Shown here: piece after piece, positions 42,549 to 51,897 of the stretch
Layout of the letters: every line of letters begins with the position of its first letter
How positions within the stretch are numbered: the first letter of the stretch is position 1
Assembly (NCBI GenBank): GCA_002163975.1
Contig: CP019636.1
Location: 6,451,501 to 6,515,500, forward strand
Origin: Nostocales cyanobacterium HT-58-2
GTDB lineage: Bacteria > Cyanobacteriota > Cyanobacteriia > Cyanobacteriales > Nostocaceae
Reading direction: 5' to 3'
DNA: 64,000 bases
The notes under the pieces: model-generated
What the model saw: only the letters and a program-made list of their open reading frames with translations
What the model was told of the DNA's origin: nothing
The model's database searches: none
Made by a program: the position numbers and the translations under genes

Positions 42549-44981
42549 ATGCCATTTGAACCAAAAGTTAACGTTCTGCTGGTAGATGACCATCCAGAAA
42601 ATCTGTTGGCCCTAGAGGCAATTTTAGAGAGCCTAGGTCAAAATTTGGTGCGGGCGACATCAGGTGCGGAAGCACTGCGATGTTTGCTCAGTCAGGACTT
42701 TGCAGTGATTCTGCTGGATGTGCAAATGCCAGACATGGACGGGTTCGAGACAGCAAACCTGATTCGACAGCGAGAGCGATCGCGCCATACACCAATCATT
42801 TTTCTGACAGCATTTAGCACCAGTGACAATATGGTGTTTAAAGGTTATTCCCTTGGTGCAGTGGACTATCTCTTCAAGCCCCTTGAGCCAGAAATTCTGA
42901 AATATAAGGTAGCGGCATTTGTTGATCTGTTCCAAAAAACTATTGAGGTCAAGCGACAAGCAGAACAATTGGCAGCAATGAATACTGAACTGAGAAAGCG
43001 AGAAGAGATGTTTCGCTCTTTGAGTGCTTGCTCACCAGTCGGGATTTTTTTAACAGATACATCAGGGAAATGTACATACATCAACCCACGGTATCAAGCT
43101 ATTTATGGTATGACGGTTGAGGAAAGTTTAGGCGAGGGTTGGACACGAGCAATTCATCCAGAAGACCGAGAACGGGTGATTGCCGACTGGTATGCTATCT
43201 CCAGTCAAGGACAGGAATACAAGGGAGAATTTCGCATAATTACCCCCATAGGGATTGAGCGTTGGGTTCATATGTCCTCATCTCCAATGCTTTCAGACAA
43301 AAGCAAAGTTATTGGTTATGTCGGCACCATAGAAGATATTACAGAGCGTAAACAAGCAGAAGAAGAACATATTAAGTTCATCCGCGAACAAACAGCACGA
43401 CAAGAAGCTGAGACAGCAAACCGCCTCAAAGATGAATTTTTAGCAACTCTTTCTCACGAACTTCGTACGCCCTTAACTTCGATATTGGGTTGGTCAAGAC
43501 TGCTGCGCCAACGAAAGTTGGATGAGAAAGCCATTGCACGCGCTTTGGAAACAATAGAGCGCAACGCTTCTTTACAAGCACAACTAATTGACGATATTTT
43601 GGATGTCTCGCGAATTATACGTGGTAAACTGCTCCTCAATTTATGTCCAGTTAACCTGACATCCGTCATTTCAACAGTTGTTGAGAGTGTGCGCTTAGAA
43701 GCTGAGACAAAAAATATTCAACTTGAATATGTTATTGAACCTACTGCCCAACAGAGCCAGAATTGGGGAGGTGGTGAGACAGCAAGCAGTTCAAAGGAGG
43801 GGAGCCAGTCCGTTGCGAGGGTTCCCCCGGTTCAAGGAACTGGCGTTTTTCCTCGGAAAGAAACTACAGTGCTGCCGGAGGGGAGCCACAATGAGGGCAA
43901 AGCACGCCGCAAGCATACGCGAACACCCAGTAGCCCTATCTCCCCATCACAAACAGCGTCCTCTCCCTTTGTTGTTTTCGGCGATCCAAACCGCTTGCAA
44001 CAAATTGTGTGGAATTTAGTCAGTAATGCCCTCAAATTCACACCCAAGGGTGGAAGAGTCGAAGTCCGGCTGTCAATCGATACTGAGTTCCCAGTCCTGA
44101 GTACTGAGTCTCACTCAGAACAACTCAACACTCAGCAACGCCAGGAGCAAATGCTACCAGAAGCCGGGCAAGAGAAAAGCCCTTCAGTACTGCTTCAGGT
44201 CAACGATACAGGGAGTGGCATTAGCCCAGATTTTCTTCCCCATGTTTTTGACCGTTTTCGTCAAGCAGATGGCAGCATCACGAGAAACCAAGGTGGGCTA
44301 GGACTAGGACTGGCAATTGTGCGTTATCTGGTGGAAATGCATGGGGGAAGAGTTTACGCCACAAGTCCAGGGGTGGGACAGGGCTCAACTTTTACCGTGA
44401 AGTTGCCGCTTGTAGAGACACCCAAAGGAGAAGAGGTGAGGGAGGAAAGGCGCAGAACTGAGCAGGGAGCAGGAAGTAGGGAAGCGGGAGAAGTAGAGGA
44501 AGATAGGGAGGTGGGGAGGTGGGACACTCAGGAGAAAAGCCTTTCCCTATCACCACATAACCCCGTTTCCACATTGCCTCATTACCCGCTTTTAAGAGGT
44601 TTGCAGGTTCTAGTGGTTGATGATGATACTGATACACGAGATTTCGTCACGACGACCTTGCAACAATATGGGGCGACAGTGATAGCTGTAGGATCAGTAC
44701 GACAAGCACTTTCAGCTATCGAGAAATTGCCTCCTGATGTCCTCATCAGCGATATTGGAATGCCAGAGGAAGATGGCTACACCTTAATTCGTGAAGTCAG
44801 AAACCTAGAACCCGAGATAGGTGGGCAGATACCAGCGATCGCCTTAACAGCATATGTCAGAGAACAAGATTGCACGCGAGCGTTAGAGTCAGGCTTTCAG
44901 ATATACGTCACCAAGCCAGTAGAACCAGTGAACTTGATTGATGCGATCGCAAAACTGACGCAACGCAACTGCGCGGTTTAG
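42549..44981 (+). CDS. hybrid histidine kinase, REC-PAS-HisKA-HATPase-REC
   Basis: 810 residues, cytosolic. REC1 about 6-125 (VLLVDDHPENLLALEAIL, Asp in VILLDVQMPDMDG), coiled linker, PAS about 150-270 ending DITERKQAEE, HisKA with His in EFLATLSHELRTPLTSILGWSR (about 300), HATPase from FGDPNRLQQIVWNLVSNALKF through DTGSGISPDFLPHVFDRF and GGLGLGLAIVRYLVE, and REC2 about 688-805 (VLVVDDDTDTRDF, Asp in LISDIGMPEEDG). Three low-complexity stretches, about residues 405-475, 510-540 and 620-680, are encoded by intergenic-type repeats placed in loops and linkers. Downstream of CheR and CheB it forms their likely output partner. Confidence 0.92.
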   Translation: MPFEPKVNVLLVDDHPENLLALEAILESLGQNLVRATSGAEALRCLLSQDFAVILLDVQMPDMDGFETANLIRQRERSRHTPIIFLTAFSTSDNMVFKGYSLGAVDYLFKPLEPEILKYKVAAFVDLFQKTIEVKRQAEQLAAMNTELRKREEMFRSLSACSPVGIFLTDTSGKCTYINPRYQAIYGMTVEESLGEGWTRAIHPEDRERVIADWYAISSQGQEYKGEFRIITPIGIERWVHMSSSPMLSDKSKVIGYVGTIEDITERKQAEEEHIKFIREQTARQEAETANRLKDEFLATLSHELRTPLTSILGWSRLLRQRKLDEKAIARALETIERNASLQAQLIDDILDVSRIIRGKLLLNLCPVNLTSVISTVVESVRLEAETKNIQLEYVIEPTAQQSQNWGGGETASSSKEGSQSVARVPPVQGTGVFPRKETTVLPEGSHNEGKARRKHTRTPSSPISPSQTASSPFVVFGDPNRLQQIVWNLVSNALKFTPKGGRVEVRLSIDTEFPVLSTESHSEQLNTQQRQEQMLPEAGQEKSPSVLLQVNDTGSGISPDFLPHVFDRFRQADGSITRNQGGLGLGLAIVRYLVEMHGGRVYATSPGVGQGSTFTVKLPLVETPKGEEVREERRRTEQGAGSREAGEVEEDREVGRWDTQEKSLSLSPHNPVSTLPHYPLLRGLQVLVVDDDTDTRDFVTTTLQQYGATVIAVGSVRQALSAIEKLPPDVLISDIGMPEEDGYTLIREVRNLEPEIGGQIPAIALTAYVREQDCTRALESGFQIYVTKPVEPVNLIDAIAKLTQRNCAV

Positions 44982-45081
44982 CTGAGTACAGTGATTGGTG
45001 AGTTTTTGAATGTTCACTGTTCCCCAACATGCACTTTGTCGCTGATAAAGTTATTTTTGAGTATAATATAATACTAATAAA

Positions 45082-46179
45082 TTACGATACCACCAAATCA
45101 GGAAAAACTTCTTGAACTGCAGGATGAACTAAGCGATGAGCTTGCACATTCAAACCTTTGGCTAATGCTTGGTTATTCGTCAGTGCTTTTATCCCCAAAT
45201 TGGCTAACTGCAAGACATAGGGTAATGTGCTGTTATTGAGTGCCTGCGTGGCAGTCCAAGGTACTGCCCCTGGCATATTAGGAACACCATAATGTACCAC
45301 ACCTTCTTCAAGATAGACAGGATGAGTGTGAGATGTGGCGTGTAAAGTTTCCACGCAACCGCCTTGATCAACAGCAACGTCAACGATGACAGACCCAGGA
45401 CGCATTTGTTTGACTAAATTACGTGATACCAGGATAGGTGCTCTACGTCCCGGTATGAGAACAGCACCAATCAGTAAGTCAGCGTCTCTGACTGCGGTTT
45501 CAATATGGGCAGAGTTGCTGTAAAGAAGTTCTACTCTAGAACCAAATAAGGTTTCCAGGTAGCCTAGGCGCTCAACATTAACGTCTATAATCTGGACAGC
45601 AGCACCCATACCCACAGCAATTTTAGCGGCTTCTGTACCTACGACACCGCCACCAAGAATCACAACTTTGCCTGGTCTCACTCCGGGAACACCGCCTAAT
45701 AAAACGCCTCTACCACCATGGTGGTGATGTTCTAAGAACCTTGCCCCAAACTGTACCGATAAGCGACCCGCGATAATGCTCATAGGAGTGAGCAAAGGTA
45801 ATTTATTGCTACCTGGTTGTTCTACGGTTTCATAGGCGATCGCCGTCACACCGCAATCAATAAGATGTTCGGTTAACTTTCGATCTGCTGCTAAATGCAG
45901 ATAGGTAAACAAAATTTGCTCCTTCTGCAAAAATTTATACTCCCCAGCTTGTGGCTCTTTCACTTTCACAACCAGTTCACGGTTCCAGGCTGCGTCTGCT
46001 GTGGGAACTATCACTGCACCAGCGCTTGTATAATCATCATCTGTAAATCCTGCACCAAAACCTGCTTGAGTCTCAACAAAAACTCTATGACCATTTTCTT
46101 GTAAGACTCTTACACTAGAAGGGCTCAACCCAACTCGAAACTCTTGGTCTTTCGTTTCTTTTGGAATACCGATTTCCAT
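45082..46179 (-). CDS. ald: alanine dehydrogenase
   Basis: 365 residues. EIGIPKETKDQEFRVGLSPSSV opens the chain (substrate-binding Arg and Lys), with FTYLHLAAD, TAIAYETVE, the NAD site VVILGGGVVGTEAAKIAVGMGAAVQIIDVN, and MRPGSVIVDVAVDQGGCVE near the C-terminus. It interconverts L-alanine and pyruvate with NAD(H) and ammonia. Length matches the family (about 360-370). It is monocistronic; a repeat-bearing region lies upstream. Confidence 0.96.
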   Translation of the reverse strand: MEIGIPKETKDQEFRVGLSPSSVRVLQENGHRVFVETQAGFGAGFTDDDYTSAGAVIVPTADAAWNRELVVKVKEPQAGEYKFLQKEQILFTYLHLAADRKLTEHLIDCGVTAIAYETVEQPGSNKLPLLTPMSIIAGRLSVQFGARFLEHHHHGGRGVLLGGVPGVRPGKVVILGGGVVGTEAAKIAVGMGAAVQIIDVNVERLGYLETLFGSRVELLYSNSAHIETAVRDADLLIGAVLIPGRRAPILVSRNLVKQMRPGSVIVDVAVDQGGCVETLHATSHTHPVYLEEGVVHYGVPNMPGAVPWTATQALNNSTLPYVLQLANLGIKALTNNQALAKGLNVQAHRLVHPAVQEVFPDLVVS

Positions 46180-46798
46180 TGACTGCCTCTTATGAATTTT
46201 TGTTTAGATATAGTTTGTCAGTCTCATCCCTGGTTGTTTGAATCAGAGACTACGAATTAAACAAGTTATTGTTAGGGGAAAGTCTTGAGTGCATAGACAC
46301 TGCTAAGCATTAAGTCCCAAGTGCTGAGGAAAATGTTTTGTATGTCAAAAAAATGACTCAGAAACGCTTGTCCTACGCCACAGGATAAGAAAACACCAAG
46401 CCCTTCTCCTGTCACCAGACGCACTCGCGTTCGGGTACGTAGTCGCCACAGAGGGTTTCCCTCCGAACTGCTCGCTGTCTCACCACCCTCTGGGGGTTTA
46501 TAACGGGTGAGAGTCCAACAAAAAGCTGCCCGCACGGAGGGAACCTCTGCACAGCGCTGTTCTACTTATTGCTCAAAACTCAGAACTACTGAACTTTCTC
46601 CTATATCACCTAATGTACTTCAAACTTTTGCTCTTGACGATTGCCCTCTTGACGATTGCCAAAGTACTTCTACAATAAACGAAGAAACGTAAATAAATAT
46701 TAACAGTGACAATTGTGTTTGATAGCTATTTGATAGCTCAAAATGTGTTGTCACTTACATATGTCGTTAAAAGTTCATTTAGTAAAAAGAGGTTTCTA
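46180..46798. repeat. spacer with dispersed repeats upstream of the HLIP gene
   Basis: No supported gene in 619 bp. At about 46430-46500, read on the minus strand, GGTGGTGAGACAGC, AGCAGTTCGGAGGG and AAACCCTCTGTGGCGACT form a repeat whose first half recurs in frame within the hybrid kinase gene at about 43770-43795 and partly at 11671. A duplicated TGATAGCT word (near 46720 and 46731) precedes the HLIP gene. Confidence 0.7.
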
Positions 46799-46972
46799 AT
46801 GATGACACAGCCACAGCCAAGCGTTACTCCTAAGCTAGAGGACCCAAAGTTCGGTTTTAACGAATATGCTGAGCGGTTAAACGGTCGAGCTGCAATGATT
46901 GGCTTCCTAATCATGGTGGTGATTGAATACGTGACTAACCAAGGAGTGTTATCATGGCTCGGTCTAAGATAA
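46799..46972 (+). CDS. high-light-inducible protein (one-helix Chl a/b-binding family)
   Basis: 57 residues from ATG 46799; AGAGG 6 nt upstream is a fair ribosome-binding site. Sequence FGFNEYAERLNGRAAMIGF carries the ExxNGRxAM chlorophyll-binding motif of the LHC superfamily in a single transmembrane helix, followed by a hydrophobic VVIEYVTNQ end. HLIPs protect photosystem assembly intermediates and dissipate energy in the thylakoid membrane under high light. The longer open frame from 46706 has no supporting start. A strong hairpin follows at 47026. Confidence 0.94.
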   Translation: MMTQPQPSVTPKLEDPKFGFNEYAERLNGRAAMIGFLIMVVIEYVTNQGVLSWLGLR

Positions 46973-47025
46973 GATTTCCACAAAGCATAACAGCGGTCCT
47001 AGATGTAAGCTATAAATAATGAAAA

Positions 47026-47060
47026 GCCAAAACCAGTTGGATTTTCCAGCTGGTTTTGGC
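47026..47060 (+). terminator. hairpin after the HLIP gene
   Basis: A 15-bp stem GCCAAAACCAGTTGG/CCAGCTGGTTTTGGC with one G-U pair and a 5-7 nt loop lies 54 nt after the HLIP stop. The T-tract is weak (TTCATCTGG). Confidence 0.75.
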
Positions 47061-47283
47061 TTCATCTGGTATCTTTGGGAAGTCAGGGTGAAAAAAATTC
47101 TAAAAAATAATTCTGAACTTTGAATTGTTGAATTTTGAATTGTAATATGCCCTCACATCCCTACACCTTCCTTAACTTAAGAAAAGTATAATGATATTGA
47201 GGCTCTCATCAAAAGCGTCAACTGCAGGTGAGGTATTCTCAGTAAATTTACATAAAAGGTGAACAGGAACAAACCAAGCTGTG

Positions 47284-47577
47284 ATGAATGCTGTATTTCC
47301 TCGTTTTTTGAAGTCAGCCTACCGTAAGGAACCACTAATAAGTGTGTTGCTTACGATAGGAGTGGTAGATGCATTTATTGGTGGATTTGACGATAGCTGG
47401 TCGTTGTTCGCTTTTGGTTTGGGAACAGCAGGGGTAGCGCTAGCCTACAAGTTCTGGCGTATCCAGCAGCGCCAACCCATACCTGAGGAGCCTGTGGTGC
47501 AACATTACTTGCCTTCCCGTTCGTCAAGTTCTGCTTTACCCATGCTGAGTGTTTCTAAGAAAAAGCCGCCATACTAG
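47284..47577 (+). CDS. small conserved membrane protein, unknown function
   Basis: 97 residues from ATG 47284 (a GTG directly before is possible). Two hydrophobic segments, about 18-36 (LISVLLTIGVVDAFIGG) and 43-58 (LFAFGLGTAGVALAY), are joined by a short acidic turn FDDSW. The C-terminal 40 residues are Pro/Ser-rich and polar. No domain was recognised. The order HLIP, small membrane protein and WD40 may be chance. AAAGGTGAACAGG upstream is a plausible ribosome-binding site. Confidence 0.7.
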   Translation: MNAVFPRFLKSAYRKEPLISVLLTIGVVDAFIGGFDDSWSLFAFGLGTAGVALAYKFWRIQQRQPIPEEPVVQHYLPSRSSSSALPMLSVSKKKPPY

Positions 47578-47682
47578 TAGATTTGAACTGTAAGATTTGA
47601 AATTATGTGGTTAATGGTCGCTGAGTAAACCATTTGCCCTGTAGTATGCTCTGCTACATCTAGTACCAATATCCTCATTTCC

Positions 47683-47701
47683 GGGCGGGGCTTTCCCGCC
47701 C
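47683..47701. terminator. GGGCGGG/CCCGCCC hairpin
   Basis: A perfect 7-bp stem with a 5-nt loop (GCTTT) lies about 105 bp after the small membrane protein gene, between CTAGTACCAA (about 47660) and TTGGTACAGACTAG (about 47708). The flanking near-inverted words suggest a MITE-like or terminator element. Confidence 0.5.
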
Positions 47702-47740
47702 TAGAATTTGGTACAGACTAGTTTGAGATATTTGAAATAT

Positions 47741-48862
47741 ATGGATAACTCTGACAACAAATACCTCTGCCAAATCCAAAAAGCGAAGCGTTCTCAGCGT
47801 AGAGAAAGATTTGGATCTCAGATGACCAAAGCCACCAAAGCTAAAAATTTGGTGATGCTTATGAGCTTAGCAGGTGCTATTGCTATTGCTCCTTTCATCC
47901 CAATACCATCATCTTCCACCCCCGCTAAGGCTCAAGTGACACCAGGGACCCAACCGACCACAAGCTTTGCTAAGCCACAAATTATTTACAGCTTCATAGA
48001 GCATTCAGGAACAATTAAATCCCTTGCTTTTACTCCAGATAGCCGAACTCTAGCCAGTGGCGGCTCTGATAACGAAGGTGTCATTCGCCTGTGGGATACA
48101 ACAACTGGCAAAAGAATTGGAATTATTCGCAGAGCACATAAAACAGCAATAGAATCTATAGTTATTTCGCCGGATGGTCAAACTCTTGCTAGTGGTGGTG
48201 ATGATAATATAATCAACCTTTGGAATCTGAACAACAATAAATTTACCCGTTCATTTGTGGCGCATACGAGCAATGTGTTGTCCTTAGCAGTGACGCCAAA
48301 TGGGAAAGTTCTCGTCAGTGGTGCATTGGACGGTATTCGGATGTGGGATTTGCTACAACAGCGCCCTCTGGCGACTCTGACACGCTTTGATAACCTCATT
48401 TATACACTGGCAATTAGTCCTGACGGTCAGACGCTGGCAAGTGGTGACAACGTTGGTGTGATCAAACTGTGGGATTTGAGTACTGGAAAATTAATCCGTA
48501 CAGTTCCAGCGGCGCATTCCAATACAGTCACTAAACTCGTGTTTACTCCAGATGGAACGACCTTGGTGAGTGCTAGCCGTGATCGCACGATTAAACTCTG
48601 GAATGTCAGCACTGGACAATTAGTCCGTACTCTAGTAGGACACAACAACTGGGTCAATGCTATTGCCATCAACAGCAACGGACAAACCCTTGCAAGTGCT
48701 GGCAGAGATGGAATTAAGCTGTGGGATTTAACGTCAGGCGAGTTATTAAATACACTGTATGGACATTCCGACTGGGTGAGTGCCATCGCCTTTAGTCCTG
48801 ATGGAACCAAGCTTGCTAGTGGTGGATTTGATACAAGAGTTAATGTTTGGCAACTTCAATGA
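47741..48862 (+). CDS. secreted WD40-repeat beta-propeller protein
   Basis: The ATG at 47741 gives 373 residues; an inner ATG at 47822 would leave a textbook signal peptide (KNLVMLMSLAGAIAIAPFIPIP, cleaved near AKAQ). The mature part consists of seven WD40 units (each roughly LAFTPDSRTLASGGxD, IRLWDxxTGK), forming a single propeller; the last ends FDTRVNVWQLQ. A protein-interaction role outside the cytosol is inferred. WD40 proteins of this kind are common in filamentous cyanobacteria. No enzyme domain is present. Confidence 0.9.
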   Translation: MDNSDNKYLCQIQKAKRSQRRERFGSQMTKATKAKNLVMLMSLAGAIAIAPFIPIPSSSTPAKAQVTPGTQPTTSFAKPQIIYSFIEHSGTIKSLAFTPDSRTLASGGSDNEGVIRLWDTTTGKRIGIIRRAHKTAIESIVISPDGQTLASGGDDNIINLWNLNNNKFTRSFVAHTSNVLSLAVTPNGKVLVSGALDGIRMWDLLQQRPLATLTRFDNLIYTLAISPDGQTLASGDNVGVIKLWDLSTGKLIRTVPAAHSNTVTKLVFTPDGTTLVSASRDRTIKLWNVSTGQLVRTLVGHNNWVNAIAINSNGQTLASAGRDGIKLWDLTSGELLNTLYGHSDWVSAIAFSPDGTKLASGGFDTRVNVWQLQ

Positions 48863-48967
48863 TTCTCGCTCAGAGATTGCAACAGATTTATTAGCAGATA
48901 TGGAGGAGAGTTGATCGAAGAGGGAACGGGGAACAGTGTTCTCTGTTTCACGTTCCTAGTGCGGAAT

Positions 48968-49831
48968 TTAACTCAAAATCTGAGAAATCATTCGGTTTGC
49001 TTGTGACAAGTAACCACCACCAAATAAATTGAAATGATTCAATATTTGATACAAATTATACATAATTTTTCTGTATTTATACCCCTCATCTAACGGCCAA
49101 ACTTCGTTGTAACCCTGATAAAACGCTGCTGAGAAACCACCGAAGAGTTCTGTCATGGCGATATCAACTTCGCGATCGCCAAAATAAGTTGCCGGGTCGA
49201 AAATCACAGGTTCTCCGGAAACTGTACACCCAGCATTTCCTCCCCACAAATCACCGTGTACCAAAGAGGGCTGCGGGTTGTGAGTCGCCAAAAGTTGCGG
49301 AATTGCAGCTAGTAATTCATTCTCTTGGGGAAAATGACCACCTTTACGTCTTGCCAACTGAAATTGATAGCCCAATCGATGCTTAGCATAAAACTCTGCC
49401 CAATCTGCAGTCCAAGTATTTATCTGAAGAGTAGAACCGATGGTATTATTTATATCCCAGCCAAAACCTTGACTGCTGGTAGCTTTGTGCATTGCCGCTA
49501 ACTTGCGCCCCAATTCTTCCCAAGACTTTGTATGACCAGAACCTATTTCCAGCCATTCCAGCACCAAATAGCTAGAATGACCAGCAGTACCCCAGCAAAT
49601 GGGTTTGGGAACGCGGATAGTAGCCGTTTGGTACATTTGCTTTAAGCCTAGCGCCTCAGCCTCGAACATAGCGACTTGCGAGGCTTGATTCAACTTAACA
49701 AAGTAGCTGCGCTGAGTATCAGAAACACTATACCCTTGATTTATACATCCACCACCAACAGAACGCCGCTGCAACGATTGAAATTTTTCGCCAGTCACCT
49801 GGCTAATATGACCATCAATTTCAGTCCACAT
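48968..49831 (-). CDS. fructosamine/ketosamine-3-kinase family protein
   Basis: 287 residues of the APH-like fold. GGGCINQGYSVSDTQRSYFVKLNQ forms the nucleotide-binding strand region with the catalytic Lys, LVHGDLWGGNAG (about 190-201) the catalytic loop, and VIFDPATYFGDREVDIAMTELFGG the metal loop, all diagnostic of fructosamine kinases. It phosphorylates sugar adducts of protein lysines, destabilising them (deglycation). ATG at 49831 is natural. It lies downstream of the M16 peptidase gene on the same strand, 74 bp away. Confidence 0.92.
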   Translation of the reverse strand: MWTEIDGHISQVTGEKFQSLQRRSVGGGCINQGYSVSDTQRSYFVKLNQASQVAMFEAEALGLKQMYQTATIRVPKPICWGTAGHSSYLVLEWLEIGSGHTKSWEELGRKLAAMHKATSSQGFGWDINNTIGSTLQINTWTADWAEFYAKHRLGYQFQLARRKGGHFPQENELLAAIPQLLATHNPQPSLVHGDLWGGNAGCTVSGEPVIFDPATYFGDREVDIAMTELFGGFSAAFYQGYNEVWPLDEGYKYRKIMYNLYQILNHFNLFGGGYLSQANRMISQILS

Positions 49832-49844
49832 TGTTCAATAAAAA

Positions 49845-49885
49845 ATATGGCAATAGGAAATATGGCAATAGAAAATATGGAAAAT
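49845..49885. repeat. short AATATGGCAATAG tandem words
   Basis: Three near-identical copies of AAATATGGCAATAG(G/A) lie in the 74-bp spacer between the peptidase and kinase genes. Confidence 0.7.
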
Positions 49886-49905
49886 TTACCCGCTCATTCC
49901 CTAAT

Positions 49906-51219
49906 CTACACTGGTTTGAGAACAACGACACCATAAGCATCCGGACAAAGAAATTCTTGTGCTGCTTGCATCAGGTGAGTTGTTTGTTGGGATTGAATCC
50001 GGGCTGGGTAGCTAAATGCTGGTTCCAAATCTCCCACCGTTGATTGGTAGTAACCGTATAAAGTAGCGCGATCGCTTGGTGTTTCATTGCCAAAAATAAA
50101 TCTGTTAGCCACTTTTGTCCGCACGCGAGCAATTTCTACCTCTTGCACCATTTCTGTTTGCAGATTGCGGATATGTTGCCCAATCCCAGCCTCTACAGCT
50201 GGCAAGTTCTCCACTGCACAATAAGCTGCAATATAAAATGTCCCCTGTAATTGTTGCGTGATATTACTTACAGAAATATGGGAAACCAGTCCCTGTTCTT
50301 CACGCAAATCCCGAACCAGCCTTGATGTTAGTCCATGTCCTAAAATTCCCGCCAAAACATCCAATGCATAGGTTTTCTGTAATTGGTTTAACCCTGGTAC
50401 TCGCCAAACCATGACTAGCCTTGCTTGCTGCAGGCTTTCATCAATAAATTCTCTACGAACAATTGCTGTAAATGGAGGTTCAGGGTTAGTTGGCGCATGG
50501 TGAGTACTGAGTACTGAAGACACTTTTTGGGCAGCTTCTTGTAAAGCGTACTGAGTGCTATTGGTTTTTTCAAACCCTTCAGCCACAATTGCAATTAACT
50601 CTTCGACGGGCAAATCGCCCACAGCCACAGCAGTCATTGAGTGTGGTTGATACCAAGTTGCATGGAAATCTCGCATCTGCTGTGGTTGCAGTTGGGAAAT
50701 AACAGTTTCTGGTCCCAAAACTGGACGCCGATAAGGGAGATCATCAAATGCTATCTCCATCACCCGTTGGAAAGTGCGACGACGAGGATTATCTTCTGAA
50801 CGTCGAATTTCTTCCAGAACCACTAGGCGTTCGCGTTCAAAAGCTTCGTCAGGTATGCAGGCATTCAAAACCACATCCATTTGCAGTGGAGCAAGCTCAG
50901 CAAAATCTTTAGGAGCAGTGGTGATGTAGTAATGGGTATAGTCTTGGCTGGTCGCGGCATTGGTGACAGCACCCCGCTCTTCTATTCGACGTTCAAACTC
51001 GCCGCTTGCCAGTCTCTCAGTTCCCTTAAAAACCATGTGCTCTAGGAAGTGAGCCATACCGTTAATGGCATCTGGCTCGGCAGCTGAACCAACGTTGACC
51101 CACAAGCTAAGGTTAACTGCTTCAACAGACATCTGCTCTGCCACTATGGTCAAACCATTAGGTAATTGGTGCAGCTTTGGAGCATTAAGACGAGGAAAGT
51201 TCAGCACGTTTGAGGTCAT
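49906..51219 (-). CDS. M16-family zinc peptidase (processing-peptidase-like)
   Basis: The ATG at 51217-51219 gives 437 residues (MTSNVLNFPRLNAP); a GTG two codons earlier is also possible. HFLEHMVFKGT contains the inverted zinc motif HxxEH, with the distal Glu in the helix EFERRIEERGAVTNAATSQDYTHYYI (about 75-95). The C-terminal half is the inactive paired domain (LQKTYALDVLAGILGHGLTSRLVRDLREEQGLVSHIS). It degrades or processes peptides, perhaps signal or transit-like peptides in the periplasm or cytosol. Many cyanobacteria carry two M16 genes side by side; here only one is seen. Confidence 0.93.
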   Translation of the reverse strand: MTSNVLNFPRLNAPKLHQLPNGLTIVAEQMSVEAVNLSLWVNVGSAAEPDAINGMAHFLEHMVFKGTERLASGEFERRIEERGAVTNAATSQDYTHYYITTAPKDFAELAPLQMDVVLNACIPDEAFERERLVVLEEIRRSEDNPRRRTFQRVMEIAFDDLPYRRPVLGPETVISQLQPQQMRDFHATWYQPHSMTAVAVGDLPVEELIAIVAEGFEKTNSTQYALQEAAQKVSSVLSTHHAPTNPEPPFTAIVRREFIDESLQQARLVMVWRVPGLNQLQKTYALDVLAGILGHGLTSRLVRDLREEQGLVSHISVSNITQQLQGTFYIAAYCAVENLPAVEAGIGQHIRNLQTEMVQEVEIARVRTKVANRFIFGNETPSDRATLYGYYQSTVGDLEPAFSYPARIQSQQTTHLMQAAQEFLCPDAYGVVVLKPV

Positions 51220-51897
51220 TTGCACTTATGGGGTAAGGCTGTACCTCTTTATATTATCTAGGACTGAATTATGCAGCACATAACCATATATTTGTTGAGA
51301 ATAAAAAGTACCACAAAAGTGCTTCTATATTACCGTCTTTATGAAAACTTATAAGTTTTTCTGATATTATGTAAAAATACTGAAAATCTCTTGTAAAACT
51401 TTTTCAGAAGACTCATAAGTTTGATAAATTTATGAAACAAACTGATAAAAATCAAAAACACTAGAAAGTCTAAAGAACATTGTTTCTACAGATGAATTAA
51501 TCGGCACCAGCATCTACCCGCTATCTGCGCTTCAAGTCGGTTAAGTCACCTTAGGTTTTTTGAAAAAACAAAATAATAAGCAGAAGTTCATGTTTATTGA
51601 CTCTATTAATTATTGGTATTAAGTATAATTTTTTATACTTAGTATAAAATAATTTTGCTTAAGACAAAGTAGCATGATAAAGCCTACTTCTCAGTAAATT
51701 GTCGGTATTATCGAAAGCATTTTTCGATCTGTAATCTCTGTTTCTAGAGTAATAGTTTTGCTATTCAGCCCAATGCTGCCAGGTGTCATATGCGACTAAA
51801 AGCAAAGCTTAATTCTTGAAATACAGCAATCAGATAGAATCCTTTTTTTAGACTAGTTGTTAATCTTATAGATAGTATTTGCGATAGGAGGAATAGA
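51220..51897. other. 680-bp AT-rich spacer upstream of the glycan cluster
   Basis: No supported gene. The sequence is AT-rich with TTATACTTAGTATAAAATAA near 51630-51650 (a weak palindrome TTTATACTTAGTATAAA). The first gene of the cluster has a strong ribosome-binding site (ATAGGAGGAATAG before 51898), so transcription of the cluster probably begins in this region. Confidence 0.5.

Noticed and set aside
46272..46535. 87-codon minus-strand ORF
   Set aside because: Half of it (GGETASSSEGNPLW) is the dispersed repeat in translation; the remainder has no recognisable similarity or SD.
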